This document shows, piece by piece, positions 1-6,029 of a DNA stretch of 6,342 nucleotides. A program made the position numbers and the translations under genes. The number at the start of each line of letters is the position of its first letter. The stretch's first letter is position 1. This DNA comes from Vulcanococcus sp. SFB_649D_100_25 (GTDB lineage Bacteria > Cyanobacteriota > Cyanobacteriia > PCC-6307 > Cyanobiaceae), in NCBI GenBank assembly GCA_030833825.1, contig JAURGL010000099.1:1-6342 (forward strand), given 5' to 3'. Under the pieces are notes generated by a model. The model saw nothing but the letters and a program-made list of their open reading frames with translations, was not told the DNA's origin and made no database searches.

Positions 1-1
1 G

Positions 2-1024
2 CCTGCCGATCGGATCGTGCTGCACGGCAACAACAAGAGTCGCGAGGAGCTGGCCCTGGCTGCCGGCTGCGGCGTCACGGTGGTGATCGATAACTGGCGC
101 GACCTCGAGTTGCTCGCCGAGCTGGCCCCGGGCCTGGTGGAGGCGGGGCGGGCGCCCGTTCGGCTGATGCTGCGCTTTACGCCGGGCATCGAGTGCCACA
201 CGCACGAATACATCCGCACCGGACACCTCGACAGCAAGTTTGGGTTCGATCCCGACCAGCTGGAGCCTGTGCTGCAGCACCTCAAGGCCTGCAGCTGGGC
301 CCAGGTGACGGGCCTGCACGCCCACATCGGCTCCCAGATCTTCGAGCTGCAGCCCCATCGGGACCTGGCGGCGGTGATGGCCGACGCCCTGAAGCTGGCC
401 CGCGAGATCGGGCACCCGGTCAGTGATCTCAACGTGGGTGGTGGTCTGGGGATCCGCTACGTGGAATCCGATGACCCGCCGTCCATTGATGCCTGGGTGC
501 GCACCGTGGCCGAAGCCGTGGCGGCCGCCTGTCAGGAGCGTGGTCTTGATTTGCCCCGCCTGCTTTGTGAGCCCGGCCGTTCTCTGGTGGCGACCTCCGG
601 GGTGACCCTCTACAGCGTCGGGAGCCGCAAGGAGATCCCCGGAATCCGCACCTATCTCTCTGTGGATGGCGGGATGAGCGATAACCCGCGCCCGATCACC
701 TACCAGTCGCTGTATACAGCGGTGCTCGCGGACCGCCCCGAGGCCGAGGCCTCCGAGACGGTGACCCTCGCCGGCAAGCACTGCGAATCCGGTGATGTGC
801 TGCTGAAGGATCTCGCCCTGCCGCCCGCCACCAGCGGTGATGTCCTGGCGGTGTTTGCGACCGGTGCGTATAACGCTTCGATGTCGTCCAATTACAACCG
901 GATCCCGCGTCCTGCGGCGGTGATGGTGCATGAAGGGATGGCAGAGCTGGTGCAGCGCCGGGAGTTGCCAGAGGAACTGCTGCGCTACGACGTTCTGCCG
1001 GAACGCCTTCGGCCGGTAGTCTGA
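2..1024 (+). CDS. lysA: Diaminopimelate decarboxylase LysA, 5'-truncated by the window edge
   Basis: PLP-dependent enzyme that decarboxylates meso-diaminopimelate to L-lysine, the last step of the DAP lysine pathway, in the cytoplasm. The reading frame is open from base 2; a GTG at 17 is internal, because the five codons before it (PADRI) continue the family's pattern just ahead of HGNNKS. The 340 visible residues are most of the alanine-racemase-like barrel plus the C-terminal beta domain. Visible motifs (numbered from base 2): HGNNKS 8-13, SKFG 78-81, HIGS 108-111, the phosphate-binding GGGLG 146-150, EPGR 190-193, VDGGMSDN 221-228, the active-site CESGD 261-265 and GAY 288-290 with the conserved Tyr. 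The roughly 100-120 N-terminal residues, including the PLP-binding lysine, lie outside the window. cdaA follows after 21 bases. The C-terminus looks intact, with no frameshift. Family assignment is very secure. Confidence 0.96.
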   Translation, partial: PADRIVLHGNNKSREELALAAGCGVTVVIDNWRDLELLAELAPGLVEAGRAPVRLMLRFTPGIECHTHEYIRTGHLDSKFGFDPDQLEPVLQHLKACSWAQVTGLHAHIGSQIFELQPHRDLAAVMADALKLAREIGHPVSDLNVGGGLGIRYVESDDPPSIDAWVRTVAEAVAAACQERGLDLPRLLCEPGRSLVATSGVTLYSVGSRKEIPGIRTYLSVDGGMSDNPRPITYQSLYTAVLADRPEAEASETVTLAGKHCESGDVLLKDLALPPATSGDVLAVFATGAYNASMSSNYNRIPRPAAVMVHEGMAELVQRRELPEELLRYDVLPERLRPVV

Positions 1025-1032
1025 TCAGCAGC

Positions 1033-1040
1033 AAGAAGGG
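1033..1040 (+). promoter_or_regulatory. Ribosome binding site for cdaA
   Basis: A purine-rich Shine-Dalgarno-like stretch (AAGAAGGG) ends five bases before the GTG at 1046. It lies in the 21-base gap after the lysA stop and supports the GTG as the cdaA start. It is the clearest such site in the window; most other genes here start in stop/start overlaps without an obvious Shine-Dalgarno sequence. Confidence 0.6.
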
Positions 1041-1045
1041 CAAGC

Positions 1046-1882
1046 GTGCTCGCGGTGTTTGGAGCGATCCAGCTGGGTTTTGTGCTGGATCTCCTGCTCG
1101 CGACGGCTCTCGGCCTGGTGCTGCTGGCTCGGGTTAACGAGCCCCGCACCCTCTGGTTGCTGCGGGGCTACCTCACCTTGGTGGCCCTGGCCTGGGTGGT
1201 GCAGCGCTACGCCAACCTCCCGCTGACCAGCAAGCTGGTCGATGCCCTGGTGATGGCCTGCAGCCTTGCCCTGGCCATCCTCTGGCAGGGCGAGCTGCGC
1301 CGGCTGATGGAGCTCCTTGGCACCGGGCGCCTGGACGTCCTGTTTGGCAGCCGCCGCGCTGACAAGCTCGCGTCCAGCTCGGTGGGTGTGCTCAGTGAAG
1401 CCGCCGGCCGCCTGTCTCAGATCCGCCGCGGCGGCCTGATCGTGGTGGATCTGGGCAGTGATCTGCGCCCGGAGGACTTTCTCAATCCCGGGATCGCCCT
1501 CGACGCGCAGCTCTCGGTGGATCTGCTGCTCAATTTGTTCTCCGTGGATACCCCGCTCCACGACGGGGCGGTCCTGGTGAAGGGCAATCGCATCCTCTCG
1601 GCGGGGGTGATCCTGCCCCTCTCCCGCCAGGGGCTCAACCGCTATGGCACCCGCCATCTGGCAGCCCTGGGCATCACCGAGCGCTTTGATCGCTGCCTGT
1701 GCATCGTCGTCTCGGAGGAAACCGGGACCCTGTCGTTGGCCAGCCAGGGGCGCCTGGAGCGTCCGATCACCAGCAGCCGTCTGCAGGAGCTGTTGGGAGA
1801 AGCCCTCTCCCAGAGCCCCAAGGCCAGCGCCAAGGGGGCAGGACGTAGCGTGGCCGTGGATTCGGCTGATCCACACGCATGA
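1046..1882 (+). CDS. cdaA: Membrane diadenylate cyclase CdaA (DAC/DisA_N domain, formerly DUF147)
   Basis: Condenses two ATP into cyclic di-AMP, a messenger controlling potassium/osmotic balance and envelope homeostasis. The protein is 278 residues, the usual CdaA size. Hydrophobic segments at about 6-28, 40-52 and 65-80 give the three-helix membrane anchor typical of CdaA. The cytoplasmic catalytic domain covers about 105-250. It carries LHDGAV at 171-176 with the DGA active-site motif, GTRHLAALG at 201-209 where the RHR motif is expected, and SEETG at 223-227. The second Arg of RHR is Leu (203-205 read RHL); I believe cyanobacterial homologues share this but could not check. The last 25 or so residues are a low-complexity tail. 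Start: GTG 1046 has a good ribosome binding site, no in-frame start exists between it and the upstream lysA stop, and the next GTG (1055) would clip the anchor. The stop overlaps the uppS start. No cdaR or glmM, its Firmicute partners, is seen here. Confidence 0.93.
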   Translation: MLAVFGAIQLGFVLDLLLATALGLVLLARVNEPRTLWLLRGYLTLVALAWVVQRYANLPLTSKLVDALVMACSLALAILWQGELRRLMELLGTGRLDVLFGSRRADKLASSSVGVLSEAAGRLSQIRRGGLIVVDLGSDLRPEDFLNPGIALDAQLSVDLLLNLFSVDTPLHDGAVLVKGNRILSAGVILPLSRQGLNRYGTRHLAALGITERFDRCLCIVVSEETGTLSLASQGRLERPITSSRLQELLGEALSQSPKASAKGAGRSVAVDSADPHA

Positions 1883-2673
1883 GTCGTTCCCTGGCGACTG
1901 CACTCTCCGTCGAAGGGAACAGACCCTCGCGCTGTGCCCTGCCGCCTGGGCTCGATTCCGCCCGCCTGCCCTCCCATGTGGCCGTCATCATGGATGGCAA
2001 CGGCCGCTGGGCGGAACAGCGCAAGCTGCCCCGGGTGATGGGCCATCGCGAAGGGGTTGAAGCCCTCAAGAACACCCTTCGGCTTTGCAGCGACTGGGGG
2101 ATTGGCGCCCTCACCGCCTACGCCTTCTCCACGGAGAACTGGAATCGCCCTGGGGAGGAGGTGAGCTTCCTGATGACCCTGTTCGAACGGGTCCTCGCCA
2201 AGGAGCTCCAGGCCCTGGAGCGTGAACAGGTCCGCATTCGCTTCCTTGGTGACCTTGAGCAGCTGCCGGAGGGTCTGCAGCAGCTGATTCAGGACGCCAC
2301 CGAGCGCACCGCGGCCAACACGGGAATTCGCTTCAACGTCTGCACCAACTACGGGGGGCGCCGTGAGCTGGTGCGGGCCGCTCGCCTGCTGGCTGAACAG
2401 GTGGAGCGTGGTGAGCTCGACCCCGCGGCGATCGATGAGCAGACCTTTGCCTCTCAGCTGCTCACTGCCGGCCAGGCCGACCCTGATCTGCTGATCCGCA
2501 CGAGCGGCGAGCAGCGCATCAGCAACTTCCTGCTCTGGCAGCTGGCCTATGCCGAGCTGCACATCACCGATGTCCTCTGGCCCGACTTTGACGAAGCGGC
2601 TCTGATCACGGCCTTGATGGATTTTCAGAGCCGCCAGCGCCGCTTTGGCGGTGTGGACCCCCTCGCCTCCTAA
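1879..2673 (+). CDS. uppS: Isoprenyl transferase UppS (cis-prenyltransferase, undecaprenyl diphosphate synthase family)
   Basis: Adds isopentenyl diphosphate units in cis to farnesyl diphosphate (or a similar allylic primer), giving the C55-type carrier for peptidoglycan and surface polysaccharide synthesis. It is a cytosolic, membrane-associated homodimer. The 264 residues match the family length after a short, poorly conserved N-terminal extension of about 30. Conserved regions in order: HVAVIMDGNGRWA at 33-45 with catalytic Asp39 and the phosphate-binding GNGR; GHREG 55-59; FSTENW 83-88; NYGGR 157-161; and the diphosphate/Mg-binding RTSGEQRISNFLLWQ 207-221, followed by AELHIT with Glu226 and the WPDF motif. 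All key residues are present. The ATG at 1879 forms an ATGA overlap with the cdaA stop, implying translational coupling. Product chain length cannot be read from the sequence, so a different polyprenol length remains possible. Confidence 0.96.
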   Translation: MSRSLATALSVEGNRPSRCALPPGLDSARLPSHVAVIMDGNGRWAEQRKLPRVMGHREGVEALKNTLRLCSDWGIGALTAYAFSTENWNRPGEEVSFLMTLFERVLAKELQALEREQVRIRFLGDLEQLPEGLQQLIQDATERTAANTGIRFNVCTNYGGRRELVRAARLLAEQVERGELDPAAIDEQTFASQLLTAGQADPDLLIRTSGEQRISNFLLWQLAYAELHITDVLWPDFDEAALITALMDFQSRQRRFGGVDPLAS

Positions 2674-2690
2674 CCGCTGCGCGCAACCCC

Positions 2691-3668
2691 TTGACTGAAC
2701 CTTCCGCAACCGTGCGACACGACTGGAGTACCGCTGAGATCCAGGCTCTTCTGGAGCTGCCATTGATGGATCTCCTCTGGCGCGCCCAGGCGGTGCACCG
2801 GGAAGCCAATCCCGGGTACCGCGTGCAGCTGGCTTCCCTGCTGAGCGTCAAGACCGGGGGCTGTGAGGAGGACTGCGCCTACTGCCCGCAGTCGATGCAC
2901 AACAGCAGTGATGTCACCGGGCGGCCTGAGCTGGAGGTGGAACCGGTGCTGGCCCGGGCACGGGCAGCCAAGGAGGCCGGGGCCCATCGCTTCTGCATGG
3001 GCTGGGCCTGGCGCGACATCCGCGATGGGGCGCCCTTCGAGGCCATGCTCGCCATGGTGCGTGGGGTGCGAGAGCTGGGGATGGAGGCCTGCTGTACGCT
3101 CGGACTGCTCAACGAAACCCAGGCCAAGCGTCTCGAAGAGGCGGGCCTGCATGCCTACAACCACAACCTCGACACCAGCCCCGAGCACTACGACCGGATC
3201 ATCACCACCCGGACCTATCAGGAGCGCTTGGAGACCCTGCAGCGGGTGCGCCGCGCCGGGATTTCGATGTGCTGTGGGGGCATCATCGGCATGGGGGAGA
3301 GCCTGACGGACCGGGCCTCTTTGCTGCAGGTGCTCGCCTCGATGGACCCCCACCCTGAGAGCGTCCCGATCAACGCTCTGGTGGCGGTGGAGGGCACCCC
3401 CCTGGAGGATCAGCCCTCGGTGGATCCCCTCGAGCTCGTGCGGATGATCGCGGTGGCCAGGATCCTCATGCCCCACAGCCGCGTGCGCCTCAGTGCAGGC
3501 CGGGAAACCATGAGCCGCGAGGGGCAGGTGCTCTGCCTGCTGGCCGGGGCTGATTCAATCTTTTATGGCGACACCCTGCTGACGACGGGCAATCCCGATG
3601 TGCAGGCGGATCAGGAGCTGCTGGCGCTGGCGGGCGTGAACCCCTGGCGCGATCAGGTCCCGGCTTGA
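2691..3668 (+). CDS. bioB: Biotin synthase BioB (radical SAM)
   Basis: Inserts sulfur into dethiobiotin to form biotin, the last step of biotin synthesis, using S-adenosylmethionine, a [4Fe-4S] cluster and a sacrificial [2Fe-2S] cluster. The 325-residue length is normal. The radical-SAM motif is CEEDCAYC at 58-65 (Cys58, 62, 65). By motif alignment to E. coli BioB, the [2Fe-2S] ligands are Cys102 (FCMGWAW), Cys134 (EACCTLG), Cys194 (CCGGIIGMGE) and Arg266 (VRLSAGRE). YNHNLDTS at 156-163 and FYGDTLLTTGNP at 291-302 are also family hallmarks. The start is the TTG at 2691, 17 bases after uppS; it has no clear ribosome binding site, and the GTG at 2712, just before a conserved RHDW-like start, is a reasonable alternative giving 318 residues. 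The stop overlaps the next gene. No other bio gene is in the window, so the pathway is dispersed or further away. Confidence 0.96.
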   Translation: MTEPSATVRHDWSTAEIQALLELPLMDLLWRAQAVHREANPGYRVQLASLLSVKTGGCEEDCAYCPQSMHNSSDVTGRPELEVEPVLARARAAKEAGAHRFCMGWAWRDIRDGAPFEAMLAMVRGVRELGMEACCTLGLLNETQAKRLEEAGLHAYNHNLDTSPEHYDRIITTRTYQERLETLQRVRRAGISMCCGGIIGMGESLTDRASLLQVLASMDPHPESVPINALVAVEGTPLEDQPSVDPLELVRMIAVARILMPHSRVRLSAGRETMSREGQVLCLLAGADSIFYGDTLLTTGNPDVQADQELLALAGVNPWRDQVPA

Positions 3669-4579
3669 GCGTGCTGGTGGCCGCCTTCTATGGCTTCACG
3701 GCCATGGAGGATCTGGCGGTGCTTCAGCGGGAGCTCAAGGCGCAAGCGGAGGCTGGCGGGGTGCGCGGCACGATCCTGTTGGCCCAGGAAGGGGTCAATG
3801 GGACGATCAGCGGCCCTGATGCCGGGGTGCAGGCGGTGCTTGCTCGGCTGCGGACGCTTCCAGGTCTGGGGTCACTGGAGGCGAAGTTCAGCCGAGCCGA
3901 CCATCAGACCTTCCATCGCCTCAAGGTGCGGATCAAGCGGGAGATCGTCACCATGGGCTGCCCGACCGTCAAACCCGCCGAGCAGGTGGGGACCTACGTG
4001 CCCCCTCAGCAGTGGGATGCCCTGATCGGCGATCCAGACACCCTGGTTGTCGACACCCGCAACGCCTACGAGGTGGCGGTGGGGACGTTTGCCGGCGCGA
4101 TCGACCCCGGCACCGACAGCTTCCGCGAGTTTCCCGCCTGGGTCGAGGAAACCCTGCGCCCCCTGGTGGAGCAGCGCCGGCCCAAGGCGATTGCGATGTT
4201 CTGCACCGGGGGGATCCGCTGTGAGAAGAGCACGGCCTATCTCCTGCAACAGGGATTTGAGAACGTGCATCACCTGCAGGGGGGGATCCTGCGTTACCTC
4301 GAGGAGATCCCGGAGCACCAGAGCAGTTGGCAAGGGGAGTGCTACGTGTTCGACCAGCGGGTCAGCGTCAATCACCAGCTGCAGCCGGGCCGTTACAGCC
4401 TCTGCCACGCCTGCGGTCTACCCCTCTCGCCGGAGGATCGGTCCCAGCCCAGCTACAGGGAAGGGGTGAGCTGCCCCCACTGCATTGAGCGCTTCTCTGA
4501 GGCCGATCGGGCCCGCTTCGCCGAGCGGCAGCGCCAGATGCAGTTGGCCCGTGAGCGCGGCCAGCAGCACATCGGCTAA
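3665..4579 (+). CDS. trhO: tRNA uridine(34) hydroxylase TrhO (YceA-type rhodanese-domain protein)
   Basis: The family hydroxylates uridine 34 of certain tRNAs to 5-hydroxyuridine in an oxygen-dependent reaction, the first step toward cmo5U/mcmo5U wobble modifications. Many databases still list it as a rhodanese-related sulfurtransferase. The 304 residues hold an N-terminal acylphosphatase-like domain (about 1-95; EGVNGTISG at 42-50, FHRLKVRIKREIV at 83-95), a rhodanese domain (about 110-220) with VVDTRN at 128-133 and the active-site loop FCTGGIRCEKS at 179-189 (catalytic Cys180), and a C-terminal tail with two Cys pairs, CHAC 247-250 and CPHC 270-273, likely a zinc site. E. coli TrhO is somewhat longer. 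The start is a TTG whose last two bases begin the bioB stop (TTGA, 4-base overlap); GTG 3671 is an alternative losing two residues. All family motifs are present, so activity is expected. Confidence 0.93.
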   Translation: MSVLVAAFYGFTAMEDLAVLQRELKAQAEAGGVRGTILLAQEGVNGTISGPDAGVQAVLARLRTLPGLGSLEAKFSRADHQTFHRLKVRIKREIVTMGCPTVKPAEQVGTYVPPQQWDALIGDPDTLVVDTRNAYEVAVGTFAGAIDPGTDSFREFPAWVEETLRPLVEQRRPKAIAMFCTGGIRCEKSTAYLLQQGFENVHHLQGGILRYLEEIPEHQSSWQGECYVFDQRVSVNHQLQPGRYSLCHACGLPLSPEDRSQPSYREGVSCPHCIERFSEADRARFAERQRQMQLARERGQQHIG

Positions 4580-4584
4580 GGCGA

Positions 4585-5538
4585 ATGCGGCCGGTCCTCT
4601 ACAGCTTTCGCCGCTGTCCCTATGCGATGCGGGCTCGCATGGCCCTGGCGGTGGCGGGCCTGGAGCTGGAACTCAGGGAGGTGTCGCTCAAGGCCAAGCC
4701 CCCTGAGCTGCTGGAGGCCTCCCCCAAAGGCACCGTTCCGGTCCTGGTGCTGCCCGGGGGGGCTGTGATCGAGGAAAGTCTGGCGATCATGCACTGGGCG
4801 CTGAATCAAGCGGATCCCCAGGGTTGGCTCTCCGCCTGGGATCTCAGCGCCAAGGCCTTGATGGATGCTCTGATCGCCGAGAACGATGGACCGTTCAAGC
4901 ACCACCTGGATCGCTTCAAGTATCCCAATCGCTACCCCGGGGAGACGTCTGAATCCCATCGTCGAGCAGCCCTCGCCATCCTGCGGGGCTGGAATCAGCG
5001 CTTGAGCGCGGCCGGTTGGCTGCTAGGGGACCGCCCCTGCCTGGCGGATTGGGCCCTGCTGCCGTTCGTGCGTCAATTCCGGCTTGCGGACCCTGCGGAC
5101 TTTGATGCCGAACCGTCTCTGGATGCTTTGAGGGCCTGGCTGAGCCGCTGTCTCGAGCATCAGACCTTCAAGGCGGTGATGCAGTCACCCTGGGCTGAGC
5201 GCAGCCCCTGGCGATCACCGAGCTGGCTCTATCACCTGGCCCTCCGCGGTGATTGGAACACCGCCAGGCAGGCCGGGGCCTACCTGATCTCCACCCGCGG
5301 ACAAAGCCTCGAGCAGGTGGGCTTCGTTCACCTCAGTACGGCCCAGCAGGTGGTGGCCACAGCAGAGCGGTTCTACGGCGATGTGCCCGCCGGCGAGCTG
5401 CTCCTGCTCAGCCTTGATCCCCGCCAGCTGAGCGATGTGCGTTTTGAGCCCGCGCCGGGAACCGGAGAACTCTTCCCCCATCTCTACGCTGAGCTGCCTT
5501 TGCAGGCGGTGCTGTTGGCTGAGGCCTACACCGTATGA
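4585..5538 (+). CDS. Glutathione S-transferase-like protein fused to a C-terminal DUF952 domain
   Basis: A 317-residue two-part protein. Residues 1-80 form a thioredoxin-like GST N-domain: CPYAMRAR at 11-18, with Cys11 where omega-type GSTs keep their catalytic Cys, the cis-proline segment VPVL 51-54 (Pro52), and the glutathione-contacting EES 63-65. Residues about 85-200 are the all-helical GST C-domain, with LGDRPCLADWALLPF at 147-161 as the N-capping/hydrophobic-staple region. A short Trp/Ser/Pro-rich linker (202-213) leads to a DUF952 domain (214-315) with YHLAL, STRGQSLEQVGFVHLS at 236-251, ERFYGD and LFPHLYAELPL. A typical GST ends near residue 210. DUF952 has no established reaction; I recall it being grouped with the ADP-ribosyltransferase fold, but I hold that loosely. 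The substrate is unknown; thiol transfer or dehydroascorbate-type activity is more likely than classical conjugation because Cys replaces Tyr/Ser. An AAGG overlapping the trhO stop supports the ATG. The gene begins 5 bases after trhO and its stop overlaps the next start. Confidence 0.88.
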   Translation: MRPVLYSFRRCPYAMRARMALAVAGLELELREVSLKAKPPELLEASPKGTVPVLVLPGGAVIEESLAIMHWALNQADPQGWLSAWDLSAKALMDALIAENDGPFKHHLDRFKYPNRYPGETSESHRRAALAILRGWNQRLSAAGWLLGDRPCLADWALLPFVRQFRLADPADFDAEPSLDALRAWLSRCLEHQTFKAVMQSPWAERSPWRSPSWLYHLALRGDWNTARQAGAYLISTRGQSLEQVGFVHLSTAQQVVATAERFYGDVPAGELLLLSLDPRQLSDVRFEPAPGTGELFPHLYAELPLQAVLLAEAYTV

Positions 5539-6029
5539 ACCTCCCCTCCCTCGCTGAGATCGAGCAGCGGGCTGCCGCCAAGGGGTTACTGCTGCGTCTG
5601 CAGGTCAAACAAGCTCTTGGGATCAGCACGCTCAGGGTGGTGGTGGCCCGGCCGCGGGACGCTCAGGCGCCGCTGCTGTTGGGGGAGCTCAAGGGCTGGG
5701 CCCTGCCCTTGCCCGATGGACTGCAGCTCGACACGATGCGGGTGCAGGGGCCGCAAACCCAGGATGTGGGACGCCTGATCTGGGCTGCCACCTTCGCCTG
5801 GGCCCTGGAGGCCACCCCCTGCCGCAGCGCCCGTCTGCTGGCAATCCGGGATCAGGAACAGCAGCACCGTCGCCTGGTGCGTTACTTCCGCCAACTGGGC
5901 TTTGAACCGATTCGGGAGGTGGGGGCCGCGGCGATGGATCTGCCCCTGCGCTTGGTCTGGGGCGGGGCGGGGTTGCTGATGCGCGGCGACATCACTGCAG
6001 GCCTTGAGCGCGTCAGCCGCCGGTTGTGA
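5535..6029 (+). CDS. Conserved cyanobacterial hypothetical protein, probable divergent GNAT-like acyltransferase
   Basis: A 164-residue protein that I do not recognise as a named gene. Its middle reads like an N-acetyltransferase (GNAT) core: a strand LDTMRV at 65-70, a loop (71-77) where acetyl-CoA pyrophosphate would bind, a helix VGRLIWAATFAWALEA at 78-93, a strand ARLLAI at 99-104, then HRRLVRYFRQLGFEPIREVG at 111-130, whose YFRQLGF closely matches the family's YYxxLGF segment. The classic Q/RxxGxG/A signature is degraded (QGPQTQDVG), so acetyl-CoA binding is uncertain. The end (WGGAGLLMRGD, 142-152) is compact and may be lineage-specific. No signal peptide or membrane helix is seen. The ATG overlaps the GST-DUF952 stop as ATGA, and its own stop overlaps the next start as GTGA, so it is tightly coupled to both neighbours. 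It is certainly coding in my view; the GNAT call is inference from the pattern of strands and helices. Confidence 0.72.
   Translation: MNLPSLAEIEQRAAAKGLLLRLQVKQALGISTLRVVVARPRDAQAPLLLGELKGWALPLPDGLQLDTMRVQGPQTQDVGRLIWAATFAWALEATPCRSARLLAIRDQEQQHRRLVRYFRQLGFEPIREVGAAAMDLPLRLVWGGAGLLMRGDITAGLERVSRRL

Noticed and set aside
17..19. GTG at 17 as the true start of a short lysA
   Set aside because: The frame is open to base 2, the five preceding codons continue the LysA pattern, and the PLP-lysine region must lie upstream. The gene is cut by the window edge.
1858..1872. Small inverted repeat near the cdaA stop, considered as a terminator
   Set aside because: The stem is only about four base pairs, has no T-run, and lies inside coding sequence just before the overlapping uppS start.
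1025..1903. Long open frame on the minus strand opposite cdaA (292 codons)
   Set aside because: Its translation is rich in Gln, His, Gly and Ala without any motif, as expected for the complement of a GC-rich gene, while the + strand carries a full set of CdaA motifs.
2674..2690. Possible promoter or terminator between uppS and bioB
   Set aside because: The 17-base gap is too short for either and shows no hairpin with a T-run and no convincing -10 element.
1642..2763. Minus-strand open frame of 373 codons across the end of cdaA, uppS and the start of bioB
   Set aside because: It spans three well-supported + strand genes and shows no recognisable domain. High GC content makes stop codons rare in this antisense frame.
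2670..3476. Minus-strand open frame of 268 codons opposite bioB
   Set aside because: It is a low-complexity His/Gly/Leu-rich shadow of bioB; the + strand holds the complete radical-SAM and cluster-ligand motifs.
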